A DNA stretch of 64,000 nucleotides, taken from the NCBI RefSeq assembly GCF_001942465.1, contig NZ_MKJY01000077.1, positions 1 through 64,000 of the forward strand, in the 5' to 3' direction. Each line of letters begins with the position of its first letter. The stretch's first letter is position 1. This stretch comes from Actinomadura sp. CNU-125 (GTDB lineage: Bacteria; Actinomycetota; Actinomycetes; Streptosporangiales; Streptosporangiaceae). The notes under the pieces are model-generated. The model was not told the DNA's origin. It did not search any database and saw only the letters and a list, made by a program, of their open reading frames with translations. Below, piece after piece: positions 32,416 to 42,681 of this stretch. A program made the translations under genes and the position numbers.

Positions 32416-33636
32416 TGCAGGCACCGCCCGCCGGACCGGGCGCCGGAACCGGCGCGGCGGCGGGCGAGCCGTCCGCCCGGCAGGTCGCGGGACGCCGCTG
32501 GCGCGCGTCGCGCGGGATCCTGGCGGCGCTCCTCGCCATGGGGGTGATCGCGGTGATCCTGGCCGCGCTGCGCCCGTCGACGTCGGCGACGACGCTCGAT
32601 CCGGAGTCGCCGAAGCCGGAGGGCAGCCGGGCGCTCGCCGCGATCCTGGCGCAGAACGGCACCAGGGTGGAGATCGCACGGAACGTGGACCCGTCCATGG
32701 TCGGGTACAACCCGGGCACCACGCTGGTGGTGACGCACACGGAGCGGCTCACCGACGAGGACCTCACGATCCTGCGCGCGTCCCAGGCGAACCTACTTCT
32801 CGTCCAGCCCACGTCCTACGTGCTGAACGACCTGGCCCCCGGTGTCGGTCTGGTGGCGAACACGTTCTCCGACGTGGACACCCCCGACTGCGACCTCCTG
32901 GCCACGCGCCTGGCGGGTCCGGTCTCGTTCAACGAGTCCTTCCTCTACGAAATCGAACCCGGCGCCCCGTCTGGCGGCACGGACGCCTGCTACCCGGAAG
33001 CGGGCGGCGCGCGCTTGGTACAGGTCCGGCAGCCCGACAAGACCGTCACCGTCCTGGGGTCGACTGCTCCGCTCATCAACGAGACCCTCGACGAGGAGGG
33101 CAACGCCGCGCTCGGCATCAACCTGGCCGGGTTCGGCCGCCACACCGTGTGGCTGATGCCGGAGCTTCCCGAGCCCGGCACCGCTGCGGGCGGGAAGTCG
33201 CTGACCGATCTGCTCCCGTTCGGGGTGAAGCTGTTCTTCCTGGAGCTGCTGGTCGCGGTGCTGCTGGTCGCGCTGTGGCGGGCCAGGCGGCTCGGCCCGG
33301 TCGTCGCGGAGGCGCTGCCGGTCGTGGTCCGCTCCGCCGAGACGGTCGAGGGCCGCGCCCGCCTGTACCGCGCGAGCCGCACCCGCGCGACCGGGCGGCG
33401 GACGCACTGCGCGCGGCGCTCGCGAACGGCTCGTCCCGCTGCTGGGGCTGCCGCGCTCGGCCGCACAGGACCCGGCCGCCGCGCAGCAGATCGTCCCGGC
33501 CGTCGCGGGCCGCACCTCCCATCCGGAGGCGGTCGTGGGCGGTGCCCTGTACGGTCCTGAACCCGTGGACGACGCCGGGCTGCTCGCCCTCGCCGACGTC
33601 CTCGACGACCTGGAAAGGCAGGTACGCGAGTCGTGA
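32409..33636 (+). CDS. DUF4350-domain membrane protein (two frameshifts)
   Basis: About 408 residues. TM near residues 33-55, then an extracytoplasmic domain PEGSRALAAILAQNGTRVEI, TTLVVTHTERLTDEDLTILR, and a second TM (LFFLELLVAVLLVALWRARR) with a cytoplasmic tail beginning RLGPVVAEALPVVVRSAET, all typical of DUF4350. Frames change near 33393 and 33421; the final frame reads ERLVPLLGLPRSAAQDPAA and ends at TGA 33634-33636. It overlaps the MoxR start (GTGA). The domain is fold-related to GldG/ABC-type accessory proteins. Part of the coupled operon. Confidence 0.83.
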
Positions 33637-34700
33637 ACCACCCTGTTGACCTCGGAAAGGGCGGCTGGCCCGGCGACGAGCCGGGCACCGGGCCCGCGGC
33701 GGTGCAGGACACGCCGCCCGACGCCGCGCGGCCCTCCGCGGAGGCGCTGCGGCAGTCCGAGACGGCCCGGGCCGCGCTCGCGGCGCTGCGCGGCGAGGTC
33801 GCCAAGACCGTCGTCGGGCAGGACTCCGTGGTGACGGGCCTGGTGATCGCGCTGCTGTGCCGTGGGCACGTGCTGCTGGAGGGCGTCCCCGGCACCGCGA
33901 AGACGCTGCTGATCAAGACGCTGTCGCGGGCGCTCGACCTGGACTTCAAGCGCGTGCAGTTCACTCCCGACCTGATGCCGGGGGATGTGACGGGCTCGCT
34001 CGTCTACGACAACCGCACCGCAGAGTTCGAGTACCGCGAGGGGCCGGTCTTCACGAACCTCCTGCTCGCCGACGAGATCAACCGGACCCCGCCCAAGACC
34101 CAGGCGTCCCTCCTGGAGGCCATGGAGGAACGGCAGGTTTCGGTGGAGGGCTCCGCGCGCCCCCTGCCCGACCCGTTCGTCGTGTGCGCGACGCAGAACC
34201 CCATCGAGTACGAGGGCACGTACCCCCTGCCCGAGGCCCAGCTCGACCGGTTCCTGGTCAAGCTGACCGTGCCCGTCCCCACGCGGGACGAAGAGATCTC
34301 GATGCTGCAGCGGCACGCGTCCGGGTTCGACCCGCGCGACCTGTCGGAGGTCAAGCCGGTCGCGGGCGCGGCCGAACTCGCCGCCGGACGGGCCGCGACG
34401 CGCGCCGTCCACCTCGACCCCAAGGTCGCCGCGTACGTGGTGGACCTGTGCCGCGCCACCCGCCAGTCCCCGTCCCTGCAGCTCGGGGTGTCGCCGCGCG
34501 GCGCGACGGCGCTGCTGGCGACGTCCCGCGCGTGGGCGTGGCTGTCGGGCCGCGACTACGTGACGCCGGACGACGTGAAGGCGCTCGCCCGGCCGACGCT
34601 GCGGCACCGCGTGGCGCTGCGTCCGGAGGCGGAGCTGGAGGGCGCGACCACGGACGGCGTGCTGGAGGGCATCCTCGCCCACGTCCCCGCGCCGCGCTGA
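33633..34700 (+). CDS. MoxR-family AAA+ ATPase
   Basis: 355-residue MoxR ATPase, a chaperone-type AAA+ protein usually working with DUF58/VWA partners. Walker A GVPGTAKT at residues 84-91, Walker B LLLADEINRTPPKTQASLLE, sensor 1 VCATQNPIEYEGTYPLPEAQ, arginine-finger region LDRFLVKL, and lid domain SLQLGVSPRGATALLATSRA. Start GTG 33633 overlaps the DUF4350 stop; its stop overlaps the DUF58 start (TGATG). The frame is intact. Confidence 0.94.
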   Translation: MNHPVDLGKGGWPGDEPGTGPAAVQDTPPDAARPSAEALRQSETARAALAALRGEVAKTVVGQDSVVTGLVIALLCRGHVLLEGVPGTAKTLLIKTLSRALDLDFKRVQFTPDLMPGDVTGSLVYDNRTAEFEYREGPVFTNLLLADEINRTPPKTQASLLEAMEERQVSVEGSARPLPDPFVVCATQNPIEYEGTYPLPEAQLDRFLVKLTVPVPTRDEEISMLQRHASGFDPRDLSEVKPVAGAAELAAGRAATRAVHLDPKVAAYVVDLCRATRQSPSLQLGVSPRGATALLATSRAWAWLSGRDYVTPDDVKALARPTLRHRVALRPEAELEGATTDGVLEGILAHVPAPR

Positions 34701-35994
34701 TGGCGCTGACCGGACGGCTGGGGCTGCTGGCGCTGCTCGGCGCGCTCGTCCCGATCCTGCTGCCGAGCTGGTGGACGCTGTTCGCGCTGTGGGGCGTCCT
34801 GCTGCTCGGCGTGGCCGCCGACCTGGCGCTCGCGGGCAACGTGCGGGTGCTGCGGTTCCACCGGTCGGGCGACGCGCGGGTGCGGCTGGGCGAGTCGGCG
34901 CGGGTGACGCTGACGGTGGAGAACCTCGGCAGGCGGCGGCTGAAGGCCCGGCTGCGGGACGTGTGGCCGCCGAGCGCGGGGGCGGCGCCCCGGACGGCGG
35001 ACGTGGACGTCCCGGCCGGGGAGCGGCGCCGCGTGGAGCTGACGCTCACCCCGACCCGGCGCGGCGACCGGGAGGCCGTGACGGTCGTGGTGCGCTCGGT
35101 CGGCCCGCTGGGGCTGGCCGCGCGGCAGCTGTCGCGGCGGGCGCCGTGGACGGTGCGGGCGCTGCCGGCGTTCCCGTCGCGCCGCCACCTGCCCGCGAAG
35201 CTGGCGCGGCTGCGGGAGCTGACCGGCGCGCACGTCGCGCAGATCCGCGGGCAGGGCACCGAGTTCGACTCGCTGCGCGAGTACGTGGACGGCGACGACG
35301 TCCGCTCGATCGACTGGCGGGCCACCGCGCGCCGCGCCGACGTGGTCGTCCGGACGTGGCGGCCGGAGCGGGACCGGCGGATCTACCTCGTGCTGGACAC
35401 CGGGCGGACGGCGGCGGGCCGGGTCGGCGACGTCCCGCGGCTGGACTGCTCGATGGACGCGGCGCTGCTGCTGGGCGCGCTGGCGTCCCGGGCGGGCGAC
35501 CGCGTCGACATGCTGGCCTACGACCGGCGGGTCCGCGCCCGGGTGGAGGGCTCGTCCCGGACGGACCTGCTGCCCGCGATGGTGCACGCGATGGCGCCGC
35601 TGGAGCCGGAACTGCTCGAATGCGACGCCGCCGGGATGGTGTCGACGCTGCTGGCGCGGGTGCGGCAGCGGTGCCTGGTCGTGCTGCTCACCGAGCTGAA
35701 CACGGCGGCGATCGAGGAGGGGCTGCTGCCGCTGCTGCCTCAGCTGACCGCCCGCCACCTGGTCGTGATCGCGGCGGTGTCGGATCCGCGGGTCGGGGAG
35801 ATGGCCGCCGGTCGCGGCGACCTGGCGTCGGTGTACGACGCGGCCGCCGCCGAGCGCGCGCGGGGGGAACGCCGTCGGCTCACCGCGGAACTGCGCGGGC
35901 ACGGCGTGGAGGTCGTGGACGCGCTCGACCCGAGGAGATCGCGCCGGCCCTCGCCGACGCCTACCTGGCCCTCAAGGCCGCCGGACGGCTCTGA
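34700..35994 (+). CDS. DUF58-domain membrane protein (one frameshift near the 3' end)
   Basis: About 431 residues. Two N-terminal membrane helices (residues 4-22 and 25-45) are followed by a beta-rich segment and the DUF58 region. GTEFDSLREYVDGDDVRSID and WRATARRADVVVRTWRPERD form the hallmark, then a VWA-like fold beginning RRIYLVLDTGRTAAGRVGD. The frame changes near 35932; the ending EEIAPALADAYLALKAAGRL lies in the second frame. Coupled to MoxR by TGATG. Known pairing: MoxR remodels or activates DUF58/VWA proteins; client unknown here. Confidence 0.88.
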
Positions 35995-36040
35995 AGACGG
36001 CCGCGCGGTGGACGAGCGGCGCCGTGCGGCACTCGGGCAC

Positions 36041-36063
36041 GGGCCGGGGGCCGTCCCCGGCCC
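36041..36063. terminator. GC-rich hairpin between convergent DUF58 and SpoIIM genes
   Basis: Perfect 9-bp stem GGGCCGGGG/CCCCGGCCC with loop GCCGT, lying between two convergent genes. No T tract follows on either strand, as is common in actinomycetes, so termination is inferred from position and stem strength. Confidence 0.5.
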
Positions 36064-36102
36064 TGCGAGCGGCTGCGGACCCCGGCGGGGCCGATCGGCC
36101 GC

Positions 36103-37096
36103 TCAGCCCGCGACGGGCGCGAGGTCGGGCCGCAGTTCGGCGTCGCCGGTCTCGCCCCGCCGGGTCGCCCGCCTGCCGAGGACGATCACGTACGCGAGGA
36201 ACGCCAGCTCGGCGACCACACCGATCGACACGCGCAGCCAGGTCACGTGCACCCAGCCCGTGACGAACCCCTCGATCAGCCCCGAGACGAACAGGACCGC
36301 GACGAGCCCGATGGCGATGCTCACGGCCGCCCGGCCCTCCTCGGCGAGGGCCTGGCCACGGGTGCGGCGCCCCGGGTCCACGATCGTCCAGCCCAGTTTC
36401 AGGCCGCCCGCGACCGCCAGGTACACGGCGGTCAGTTCGAGCAGGCCGTGCGGGAGGATCAGTCCGAAGAAGATGTCGCCCTTGCCGTGGGCGAACATCA
36501 GCCCGCCGGTGAGCCCCAGGTTCACCTGGTTCATCAGCAGGACGTACACGGTGGGTATGCCGAGCAGGATCCCGAAGATGATCGCTACTGCGGACACCCA
36601 CGCGTTGTTGATCCACACCTGGAACGCGAAGGAGGACGCGGAGTGCTCGGTGTAGTAGTTCGCGAAGTCTTCTTCGACGAGCTGACGGATCTCGTCGGGA
36701 GCCCCCACGGACGCCTGTACCTCGGGGTTCTGCACCACCCAGATCGCCAGGGCGAGAGCCAGCAGGTTGCCCAGGACCGCGTTGCCCAGCCACCACCACC
36801 GCAACCGGTAGGCGACCGCCGGGAACGTCACGGTGGCGAACCTCGACACGTCCCGCCACAGCGCGCTGGGGGCCCGCCACGGCCGCCCTGCCCCGCGCCA
36901 CGAGCGACGACAGCCGCCCGACCAGCTCCGGGTCGGGCGAACTGGACCGGACGACCGACAGGTGCGTCGCGGTGCGCTGGTAGAGCTCGACGAGCTCGTC
37001 CACTTCGGCACCGGTCAGCTTCCGCCCGCGGTTGATGAGGTGTTCGAGGCGGTTCCAGTCGGGGTTGTGCGCGGCCACATAGGCGTCGACGTCCAC
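36103..37096 (-). CDS. SpoIIM-family (stage II sporulation protein M) membrane protein (one frameshift)
   Basis: About 330 residues. N-terminal cytoplasmic part: VAAHNPDWNRLEHLINRGRK and VDELVELYQRTATHLSVVRS. After a shift near 36885 the membrane domain begins ALWRDVSRFATVTFPAVAYR and includes AFQVWINNAWVSAVAIIFG, LGIPTVYVLLMNQVNLG and FFGLILPHGLLELTAVYLAV, where the PHG-E motif is a family mark. In Bacillus SpoIIM forms part of an engulfment peptidoglycan hydrolase complex; actinobacterial members lie beside MoxR/DUF58 and RDD genes as here. Start GTG/ATG region at 37096, divergent from the RDD gene. Confidence 0.88.
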
Positions 37097-37166
37097 CCGG
37101 GGAGACTAACGCGTCTCCCCGCCGAACCGGCAAAATAGACAAGCCCCTGCATTGGAGGATCGGCAC

Positions 37167-38210
37167 ATGGGCCAACTCGTCACCGGCGAGGCCGTCGCGC
37201 TCGACATCCGGGTCGCGCGGCTGGCCAGCCGCGGCTGCGCCCTGCTGATCGACCTGGTGCTGCAGGTCGCGATCCTCAACATCGCCGTCTACGTCGCGAG
37301 CGCGACCGCGCTCGTCGCGGACGAGGCGTGGGCGATCGGGCTGTCGCTGCTGGCCACCGTCGCCGTGCTGGTCGGCTACCCGTGCGCGTCCGAGACGTTC
37401 ACGCGCGGGCGCACGCTCGGCAAGATGGCGCTGGGCCTGCGGGTCGTCGGCGACGACGGCGGCCCGATCCGGTTCCGGCAGGCGCTCGTCCGCGCCCTGG
37501 CGGGCTTCATCGAGTTCTGGACGCTCTACGGCTCGCCCGCGCTCATCGCCTCGTTCTGCAACCGGCGGGGCAAGCGGCTCGGCGACATGTTCGCGGGCAC
37601 GGTCGTCATCCAGGAGCGGTCGGGGTCCGGCCTGCTCCGGCCGGTCGCGATCATGCCCGCGCATCTGATCCCCTGGGCGCGCACGCTGGAGCTGTCGATG
37701 CTCTCCGACGAGCTGGCGATGACCGCGCGGCAGTACCTGTCGCGGTTCTGGGAGCTGCGGACGGACGTCCGCGACTCGCTCGGGCAGCGGATCGCGGGCG
37801 ACGTCGCCGCGGTCGTGAGCCCACCGCCGCCGCCGGGCCGGCCGGAGATCATGCTGTCGGCCGTCCTGGCGGAACGGCGGCACCGCGAGCAGTGGCGGCT
37901 GGCCGAGCGCCGCGCCCGCCGGATGCGCCGGCTGGGCCTGCCCGTCCAGTGGCCGGGCGCGCAGCCCGCGCCCGTGATGGCGATGGCGGGACCGCCGCCG
38001 GGGCCGGGCGCGGGACCGCAGGGGCCGCCCGCGCCGCCGCCGTTCAGCGCGCCGGAGGCGGGCCGCCCGGCGTTCCTGCCGCCGCAGAACTACGGCTCGG
38101 GGCCGTACGAGGGCTACCTGAACGCCCCGCCCGGCCGGCCGCTGCCGGGGCCGGGGCCGCAGTACCCGGCGGGGCCGCAGCAGCCGTACCCGCCGTACCC
38201 GCAGGGCTGA
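37167..38210 (+). CDS. RDD-family membrane protein
   Basis: 347 residues. The RDD domain has IRVARLASRGCALLIDLVLQ (Arg and Asp of the family name), ETFTRGRTLGKMALGLRVVG and FCNRRGKRLGDMFAGTVVIQ. Three to four membrane helices are followed by a soluble part (LSMLSDELAMTARQYLSRFW) and a long Pro/Gly/Ala-rich disordered tail with PQNYGSGPYEGY and PYPPYPQG. Start ATG 37167 follows GGAGG. Divergent from SpoIIM with a 70-bp gap; the pair is commonly seen together. Function unknown; some RDD proteins affect Na+/H+ balance. Confidence 0.87.
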   Translation: MGQLVTGEAVALDIRVARLASRGCALLIDLVLQVAILNIAVYVASATALVADEAWAIGLSLLATVAVLVGYPCASETFTRGRTLGKMALGLRVVGDDGGPIRFRQALVRALAGFIEFWTLYGSPALIASFCNRRGKRLGDMFAGTVVIQERSGSGLLRPVAIMPAHLIPWARTLELSMLSDELAMTARQYLSRFWELRTDVRDSLGQRIAGDVAAVVSPPPPPGRPEIMLSAVLAERRHREQWRLAERRARRMRRLGLPVQWPGAQPAPVMAMAGPPPGPGAGPQGPPAPPPFSAPEAGRPAFLPPQNYGSGPYEGYLNAPPGRPLPGPGPQYPAGPQQPYPPYPQG

Positions 38211-38360
38211 CGGCCGGGGCGGACGGCCGCCGAGCAGGGACGTCGCGCGCCGTTTGGCAGTTCGCGCCCGTTTCGCGCGCCGTCCTTGTGCACTTCTCCC
38301 ACTTCCGTCGCTCCCGCGCACCTCCTAATATCCGAACAGATTTCATGTTCTGGAGGTCGC

Positions 38361-39788
38361 ATGCGCGCCCGGATCACCCTCACGACCGTCCTGACGAGCG
38401 CGCTCGCCGCCGGAGCCGCCACCGGAGCCGTCCCCGCCCTCCCCGCGGCGCCCGCGCACGCGGAACAGGCGCCGCCGCGAACGATCGTCGACGACCGCGG
38501 CCGGACGCTGATCCTGCACGGCCTCAACACCGCGAGCAGCGCGAAGGGCCCCAGCGGCCTTCCCTGGATCGACCGTACGGACGTCGTGCGCGAGGCCCGC
38601 GAACTGGGCAGCAACTCCGTCCGGTACCTGATCCAGTGGAAGAACATCGAGCCCGAGCCAGGCCGGTACGACGACGAGTACCTGGACGACGTCGCCGAGC
38701 GCGTCTCCTGGTACCGCGAACAAGGCATGCACGTGATCCTGGACATGCACCAGGACATCTACGGCCCGGCCGCATGCGAGGGGTCGGGCAACGGCGCCCC
38801 CGCCTGGGCCACGTACACCGACGACCTGCCCTGCACCCCGCAGACGCCCTGGGTGCTGACCTACGTACAGCCCGCCGTCATCCGCGCCTACGACCACTTC
38901 TGGAACAACACGGGTGAGCACCCGGAACTCAAGCAGCGGTATACCGCCATGTGGAGGCACGTCGCAGAGCGCTTTGCCGACGACCCCGCCGTACTGGGCT
39001 ACGACCTCTACAACGAGCCGTTCGGCGGCACCCGCCAGTTCGGCTTCTTCGAGGGGCCGATCCTCACGCCGTTCTACCAGGGCATCGTGGACGCGATCCG
39101 GGAGGTCGACCGGGACAACTGGATCTTCGTCGAGCCGCAGGCCCTCGGCCCGAACGAGGGCGCCGAGACGTCCCTCGGGACGCTGCGCGACCCGCGTCCC
39201 GGCGAGCCCCGCCTCGTCTTCGCGCCGCACTTCTACCCCGGCGGCGTCGACATCGGCGGCTCCTACGACGGGTTCACCGAACTGCTGGTCAAGGCCCAGT
39301 TCCTGCTGTGGAAGCGCAACATGCCGGCCGCCGCGCGGCGGCTGGGCATGCCGATGTGGCTCGGCGAGGTCGGCGGCATGCCCGCCGACGCGCCGGGCGC
39401 CGCGAAGTTCACCGGGGAATGGCTGGAGATGGCCGACGACCTGGGCATCGGCTGGGCGTACTGGTCCAGCGACCCGGGCGGCGCCGGGCCGACGGACGGC
39501 GACGGGAACCCGACGCTGTTCGCCGAACTCCTCGCGCGCCCCTACCCGCGCGCCGTCGCCGGTACCCCCACCGAGATCTCCTACGACGGGACGTCGCTCA
39601 CAGTCGGCTGGCGCGCGCGCAGCGGGGCCTCCGGACCGACCGAGATCTGGTTCCCGGCCGACTCCCCCGTCGTGACGTCCACCGACCCCGAGGGCACCTG
39701 GAAGTACCGGTGGGACGCGCAACGCCACGTCCTGTCGGTGTGGGCGGACCCGGGCAGCACCACCCACACCGTGACCGTCAAGCCGTGA
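38361..39788 (+). CDS. Secreted GH5-type glycoside hydrolase (endoglycoceramidase-like)
   Basis: 475 residues. A Sec signal peptide (about residues 1-34, ending APAHAEQA) precedes a TIM-barrel hydrolase. Seen: TLILHGLNTASSAKGPSGL, VRYLIQWKNIEPEPGRYD, MHVILDMHQDIYGPA, acid/base Glu in LGYDLYNEPFGGTRQFG, FAPHFYPGGVDIGG, and nucleophile Glu in PMWLGEVGGMPADAPG. The C-terminal about 85 residues form a beta-rich domain. The layout matches GH5 enzymes that cleave glycosphingolipid-type glycans, an inference from family. Start ATG 38361 has GGAGG. The 3' end overlaps the convergent FAD gene by 11 bp. Confidence 0.87.
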   Translation: MRARITLTTVLTSALAAGAATGAVPALPAAPAHAEQAPPRTIVDDRGRTLILHGLNTASSAKGPSGLPWIDRTDVVREARELGSNSVRYLIQWKNIEPEPGRYDDEYLDDVAERVSWYREQGMHVILDMHQDIYGPAACEGSGNGAPAWATYTDDLPCTPQTPWVLTYVQPAVIRAYDHFWNNTGEHPELKQRYTAMWRHVAERFADDPAVLGYDLYNEPFGGTRQFGFFEGPILTPFYQGIVDAIREVDRDNWIFVEPQALGPNEGAETSLGTLRDPRPGEPRLVFAPHFYPGGVDIGGSYDGFTELLVKAQFLLWKRNMPAAARRLGMPMWLGEVGGMPADAPGAAKFTGEWLEMADDLGIGWAYWSSDPGGAGPTDGDGNPTLFAELLARPYPRAVAGTPTEISYDGTSLTVGWRARSGASGPTEIWFPADSPVVTSTDPEGTWKYRWDAQRHVLSVWADPGSTTHTVTVKP

Positions 39789-41151
39789 CGGCGGGCCTGA
39801 TGTTCTGGTTGTAGTGGAAGACGTTGTCGGGGTCGTACCGCCGTTTCACTTCCGCGAGCATCCGGAGGTTCTCCTCCCCCAGGCCCTCCCGGACGCGGTC
39901 GGTCCCTTCGTCGCCGATGAAGTTCAGGTAGACGGCGCCGGTCGACCACGGCCGCACGGCCTCGCGCAGGCCGTGCGCCCACGCGACGGCGCGCGCGTCG
40001 TCCGCCGCGTTCTCCCACAACCCGAACGGGTGCACGACCCAGGGGTCTTTCCGCCAGGGGATCGGGTATTCGGGTCCCCTGGCGACGGCCCCGCCCATCG
40101 GGAAGAGGACCTGCTGGGAGGGCGACGGGATCACCATGTCGGCGGACGTCTCGCAGAAGCGCGCCACGGCGTCGTCCGGGAACGAGTGCAGGTGCTCCGC
40201 CGACCAGTAGTTCCGGTAGCCCGGCGGGTCGTCGAGCATGCACTGGAGGTCCGAGTACGGCATCTCCGCCTGCATGCCTCCCGCGTGCCCGAGCCGCGCC
40301 ATCGGCCCGATCACCGCGTTGGCCTTCGAGCCCGTCCCCGTGTAGGTCACGAGGAAGGCGAACACGCGGCGTCCCACGAGTTCGTCCGGAACGAACTCTT
40401 CCGGTGGCGCGGTCAAGTACAGGGCTCCGCCGCCCACTTCGTCTGGTGCGGATTTCATGAAGTCCCGGTAGGCGGCCAGGACCTCTGGGCCGGCCTCCAC
40501 CGGCCACAGCAGGAGCGCCACGGAGACTGCCGGGAGCGGGTGCAGCCGCATCGTGAACGAGGTCGCGACGCCGAAGTTCCCGCCGCCGCCGTGCAGCGCC
40601 CAGAACAGCCGCGGGTTCTCCTCCTCGCTCGCCCGCAGGTGCGTCCCGTCGGCCGTCACCAACTCGACCGAGATCAGGTTGTCGCAGGCCAGCCCGAACT
40701 TGCGCTCCAGCCAGCCCGATCCGCCGCCGAGGACGAACCCGCCCACACCGGTCGTGGAGACGCGTCCCCCCGTCGTGGCGAGGCTGTACTCCGCGGCGGC
40801 CCGGTCGAGGTCGCCCATCGTCGCGCCGCCGCCGACGCGGGCCGTCCGGGCGTCCGGGTCGACGGTCACCGAGTTCAGCATCCGCAGGTCGACGACCAGA
40901 CCGCCGTCCACCAGCGCCTTCCCCGCGACACCGTGCCCGCCGCCGCGGACCGACACCTCCAGCCCGCGCTCCCGCGCGAACCCGACCGCCCGCGCCACGT
41001 CATCGGTGTTCGCGCACTGCGCGATCACCGCCGGACGCCGGTCGATCATCCCGTTGAACAGCGTCCGCGCCTCGTCGTAGCCGGGATCGTCCGGCAGTAT
41101 CACCGCACCCGCGAAACCCGTGCGCAGGTCGGCTTCCGTATGGGTGGTCAT
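39778..41151 (-). CDS. BBE-type FAD-linked oxidoreductase, copy 1
   Basis: 457-residue flavoprotein of the berberine-bridge-enzyme family. Seen: PAVIAQCANTDDVARAVGFA, SVRGGGHGVAGKALVDGG with the His that can carry covalent FAD, STTGVGGFVLGGGSGWLERK, NLISVELVTADGTHLRASEE, FWALHGGGGNFGVATSF and the C-terminal RYDPDNVFHYNQNIRP. Start ATG 41151 is chosen over ATG 41157 because AAGGGGG sits at proper spacing for it. The frame is intact. About 1.4 kb upstream lies a second copy in the same direction, and the first roughly 90 codons of the two are identical in DNA. Substrate unknown; relatives oxidise alcohols or sugars. Confidence 0.9.
   Translation of the reverse strand: MTTHTEADLRTGFAGAVILPDDPGYDEARTLFNGMIDRRPAVIAQCANTDDVARAVGFARERGLEVSVRGGGHGVAGKALVDGGLVVDLRMLNSVTVDPDARTARVGGGATMGDLDRAAAEYSLATTGGRVSTTGVGGFVLGGGSGWLERKFGLACDNLISVELVTADGTHLRASEEENPRLFWALHGGGGNFGVATSFTMRLHPLPAVSVALLLWPVEAGPEVLAAYRDFMKSAPDEVGGGALYLTAPPEEFVPDELVGRRVFAFLVTYTGTGSKANAVIGPMARLGHAGGMQAEMPYSDLQCMLDDPPGYRNYWSAEHLHSFPDDAVARFCETSADMVIPSPSQQVLFPMGGAVARGPEYPIPWRKDPWVVHPFGLWENAADDARAVAWAHGLREAVRPWSTGAVYLNFIGDEGTDRVREGLGEENLRMLAEVKRRYDPDNVFHYNQNIRPAVTA
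40823..41085 (-). repeat. 263-bp direct repeat, copy 1 (shared by the two FAD oxidoreductase genes)
   Basis: Base-for-base identical to 42220-42482, with the flanks diverging at once on both sides. It covers the N-terminal FAD-binding codons from about PGYDEARTLF to VGGGA. Confidence 0.9.
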
Positions 41152-41178
41152 GCGCATCCCCCTTGCGCCGTCGCGGAT

Positions 41179-42548
41179 TCAGGCCGCCGGTTCGATGTTC
41201 TGGTTGTGGCGGAACACGTTGTCGGGGTCGTAGCGCTTCTTCACGTCCGCGAGGCGCCGCATGTTCTCGTCGCCCCAGCCCTCCCGGACGCGTTCGCCCC
41301 CTCGTCCCCGATGAAGTTGAGGTAGAGGGAACCCGTCGACCACTGCTCCATCGACGTACGGACGTCCCGTACCCACGTCTTGGCGCGGACGTCGTCGGCG
41401 GGGTCCTCCCACAAGGCCAGCGGGTGCACGACCCACGGGTCTTCCCGCCACGGGATCGGGTACTCGGACGGCCCGCTCGCGACCGCGCCGCCCAGCGGAA
41501 ACAGCGTGTGCCTGGACCCGGACGGCACGATCATGCCGTCGGCGAGCGCGCAGTAGCGCGCCACCGCCTCGTCCGGGAGTTTGCGCACGTGCTGCGCGCT
41601 CCAGTAGTTCCGGAGCCCCGGCCGGTCGTCGTCCATGCACTGGACGGCCGTGTACGGCATCTCCGCGAGCATCCCGCCCGCGTGTCCGTGCCCCATCATC
41701 GGCTCGATCATGGCGCGCATCTCCGGCTCCGTGCCGACGCAGGTGACGATGACGCCGAGCGCGAGCCGTCCGGCCAGGTCGTCCGGGACGAAGTCGGCGG
41801 GCGGGGCGAGCATGTACTCGGCGCCGCCGCCGATCTCGTCCGGCGCCGCCTCCATGAAGTCGCGCAACGCCGTGACGACGTCCGGGCCGGCCTCGGGCGG
41901 CCACAGCAGCATCGCGAGGCCCAGCGTGGCCACCGGGTGGAGCCGGAACGTGAAGGACGTGGAGACGCCGAAGTTCCCGCCGCCGCCGTGCAGCGCCCAG
42001 AACAGTTCCGGGTTCTCCTCCCCGCTCGCCCGGACGTGCCGTCCGTCCGCCGTCACCAGCTCGGCCGAGATCAGGTTGTCGCAGGTCAGCCCGTACTTGC
42101 GCTCCAGCCAGCCGGATCCGCCGCCGAGGACGAGCCCGGCCACACCGGTCGTGGAGACCCGGCCGCCGGTCGTGGCCAGCCCGTACTCCCCGGTCGCGCG
42201 GTCGAGGTCGGCCATGACGGCGCCGCCGCCGACGCGGGCCGTCCGGGCGTCCGGGTCGACGGTCACCGAGTTCAGCATCCGCAGGTCGACGACCAGACCG
42301 CCGTCCACCAGCGCCTTCCCCGCGACACCGTGCCCGCCGCCGCGGACCGACACCTCCAGCCCGCGCTCCCGCGCGAACCCGACCGCCCGCGCCACGTCAT
42401 CGGTGTTCGCGCACTGCGCGATCACCGCCGGACGCCGGTCGATCATCCCGTTGAACAGCGTCCGCGCCTCGTCGTAGCCGGGGTCGCGGGGCAGTATGAC
42501 CTCGCCCGCGAAGTCCGTCCGCAGGCCGGGATCGATGTGAGTGGTCAT
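41179..42548 (-). CDS. BBE-type FAD-linked oxidoreductase, copy 2 (one frameshift)
   Basis: About 456 residues, paralogue of the preceding gene with the same motifs: SVRGGGHGVAGKALVDGG, TTGVAGLVLGGGSGWLERK, LFWALHGGGGNFGVSTSF. The frame breaks near 41295 in a run of five Gs; adding one G restores GDEGGERVREGWGDENMRRL and the ending KKRYDPDNVFRHNQNIEPAA. Start ATG 42548 follows GAGAGGGACG. Outside the identical N-terminal tract the two paralogues differ at many positions, so the identical block looks like recent gene conversion rather than a recent whole-gene duplication. Confidence 0.88.
42220..42482 (-). repeat. 263-bp direct repeat, copy 2
   Basis: Identical to 40823-41085 at a constant offset of 1397 bp. 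See copy 1. Confidence 0.9.
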
Positions 42549-42681
42549 GTTCGTCCCTCTCGTCCAGGATCCGCTGTAGGAAGCGAGGGGTTCGGGACGT
42601 TCGCGCGAGCGGACATCTCCGCCGCCCTGCCGGGCCGTCACGCACTCCTCATTCTGCGCTTCCGGCCCGGGGATGAGAAAG

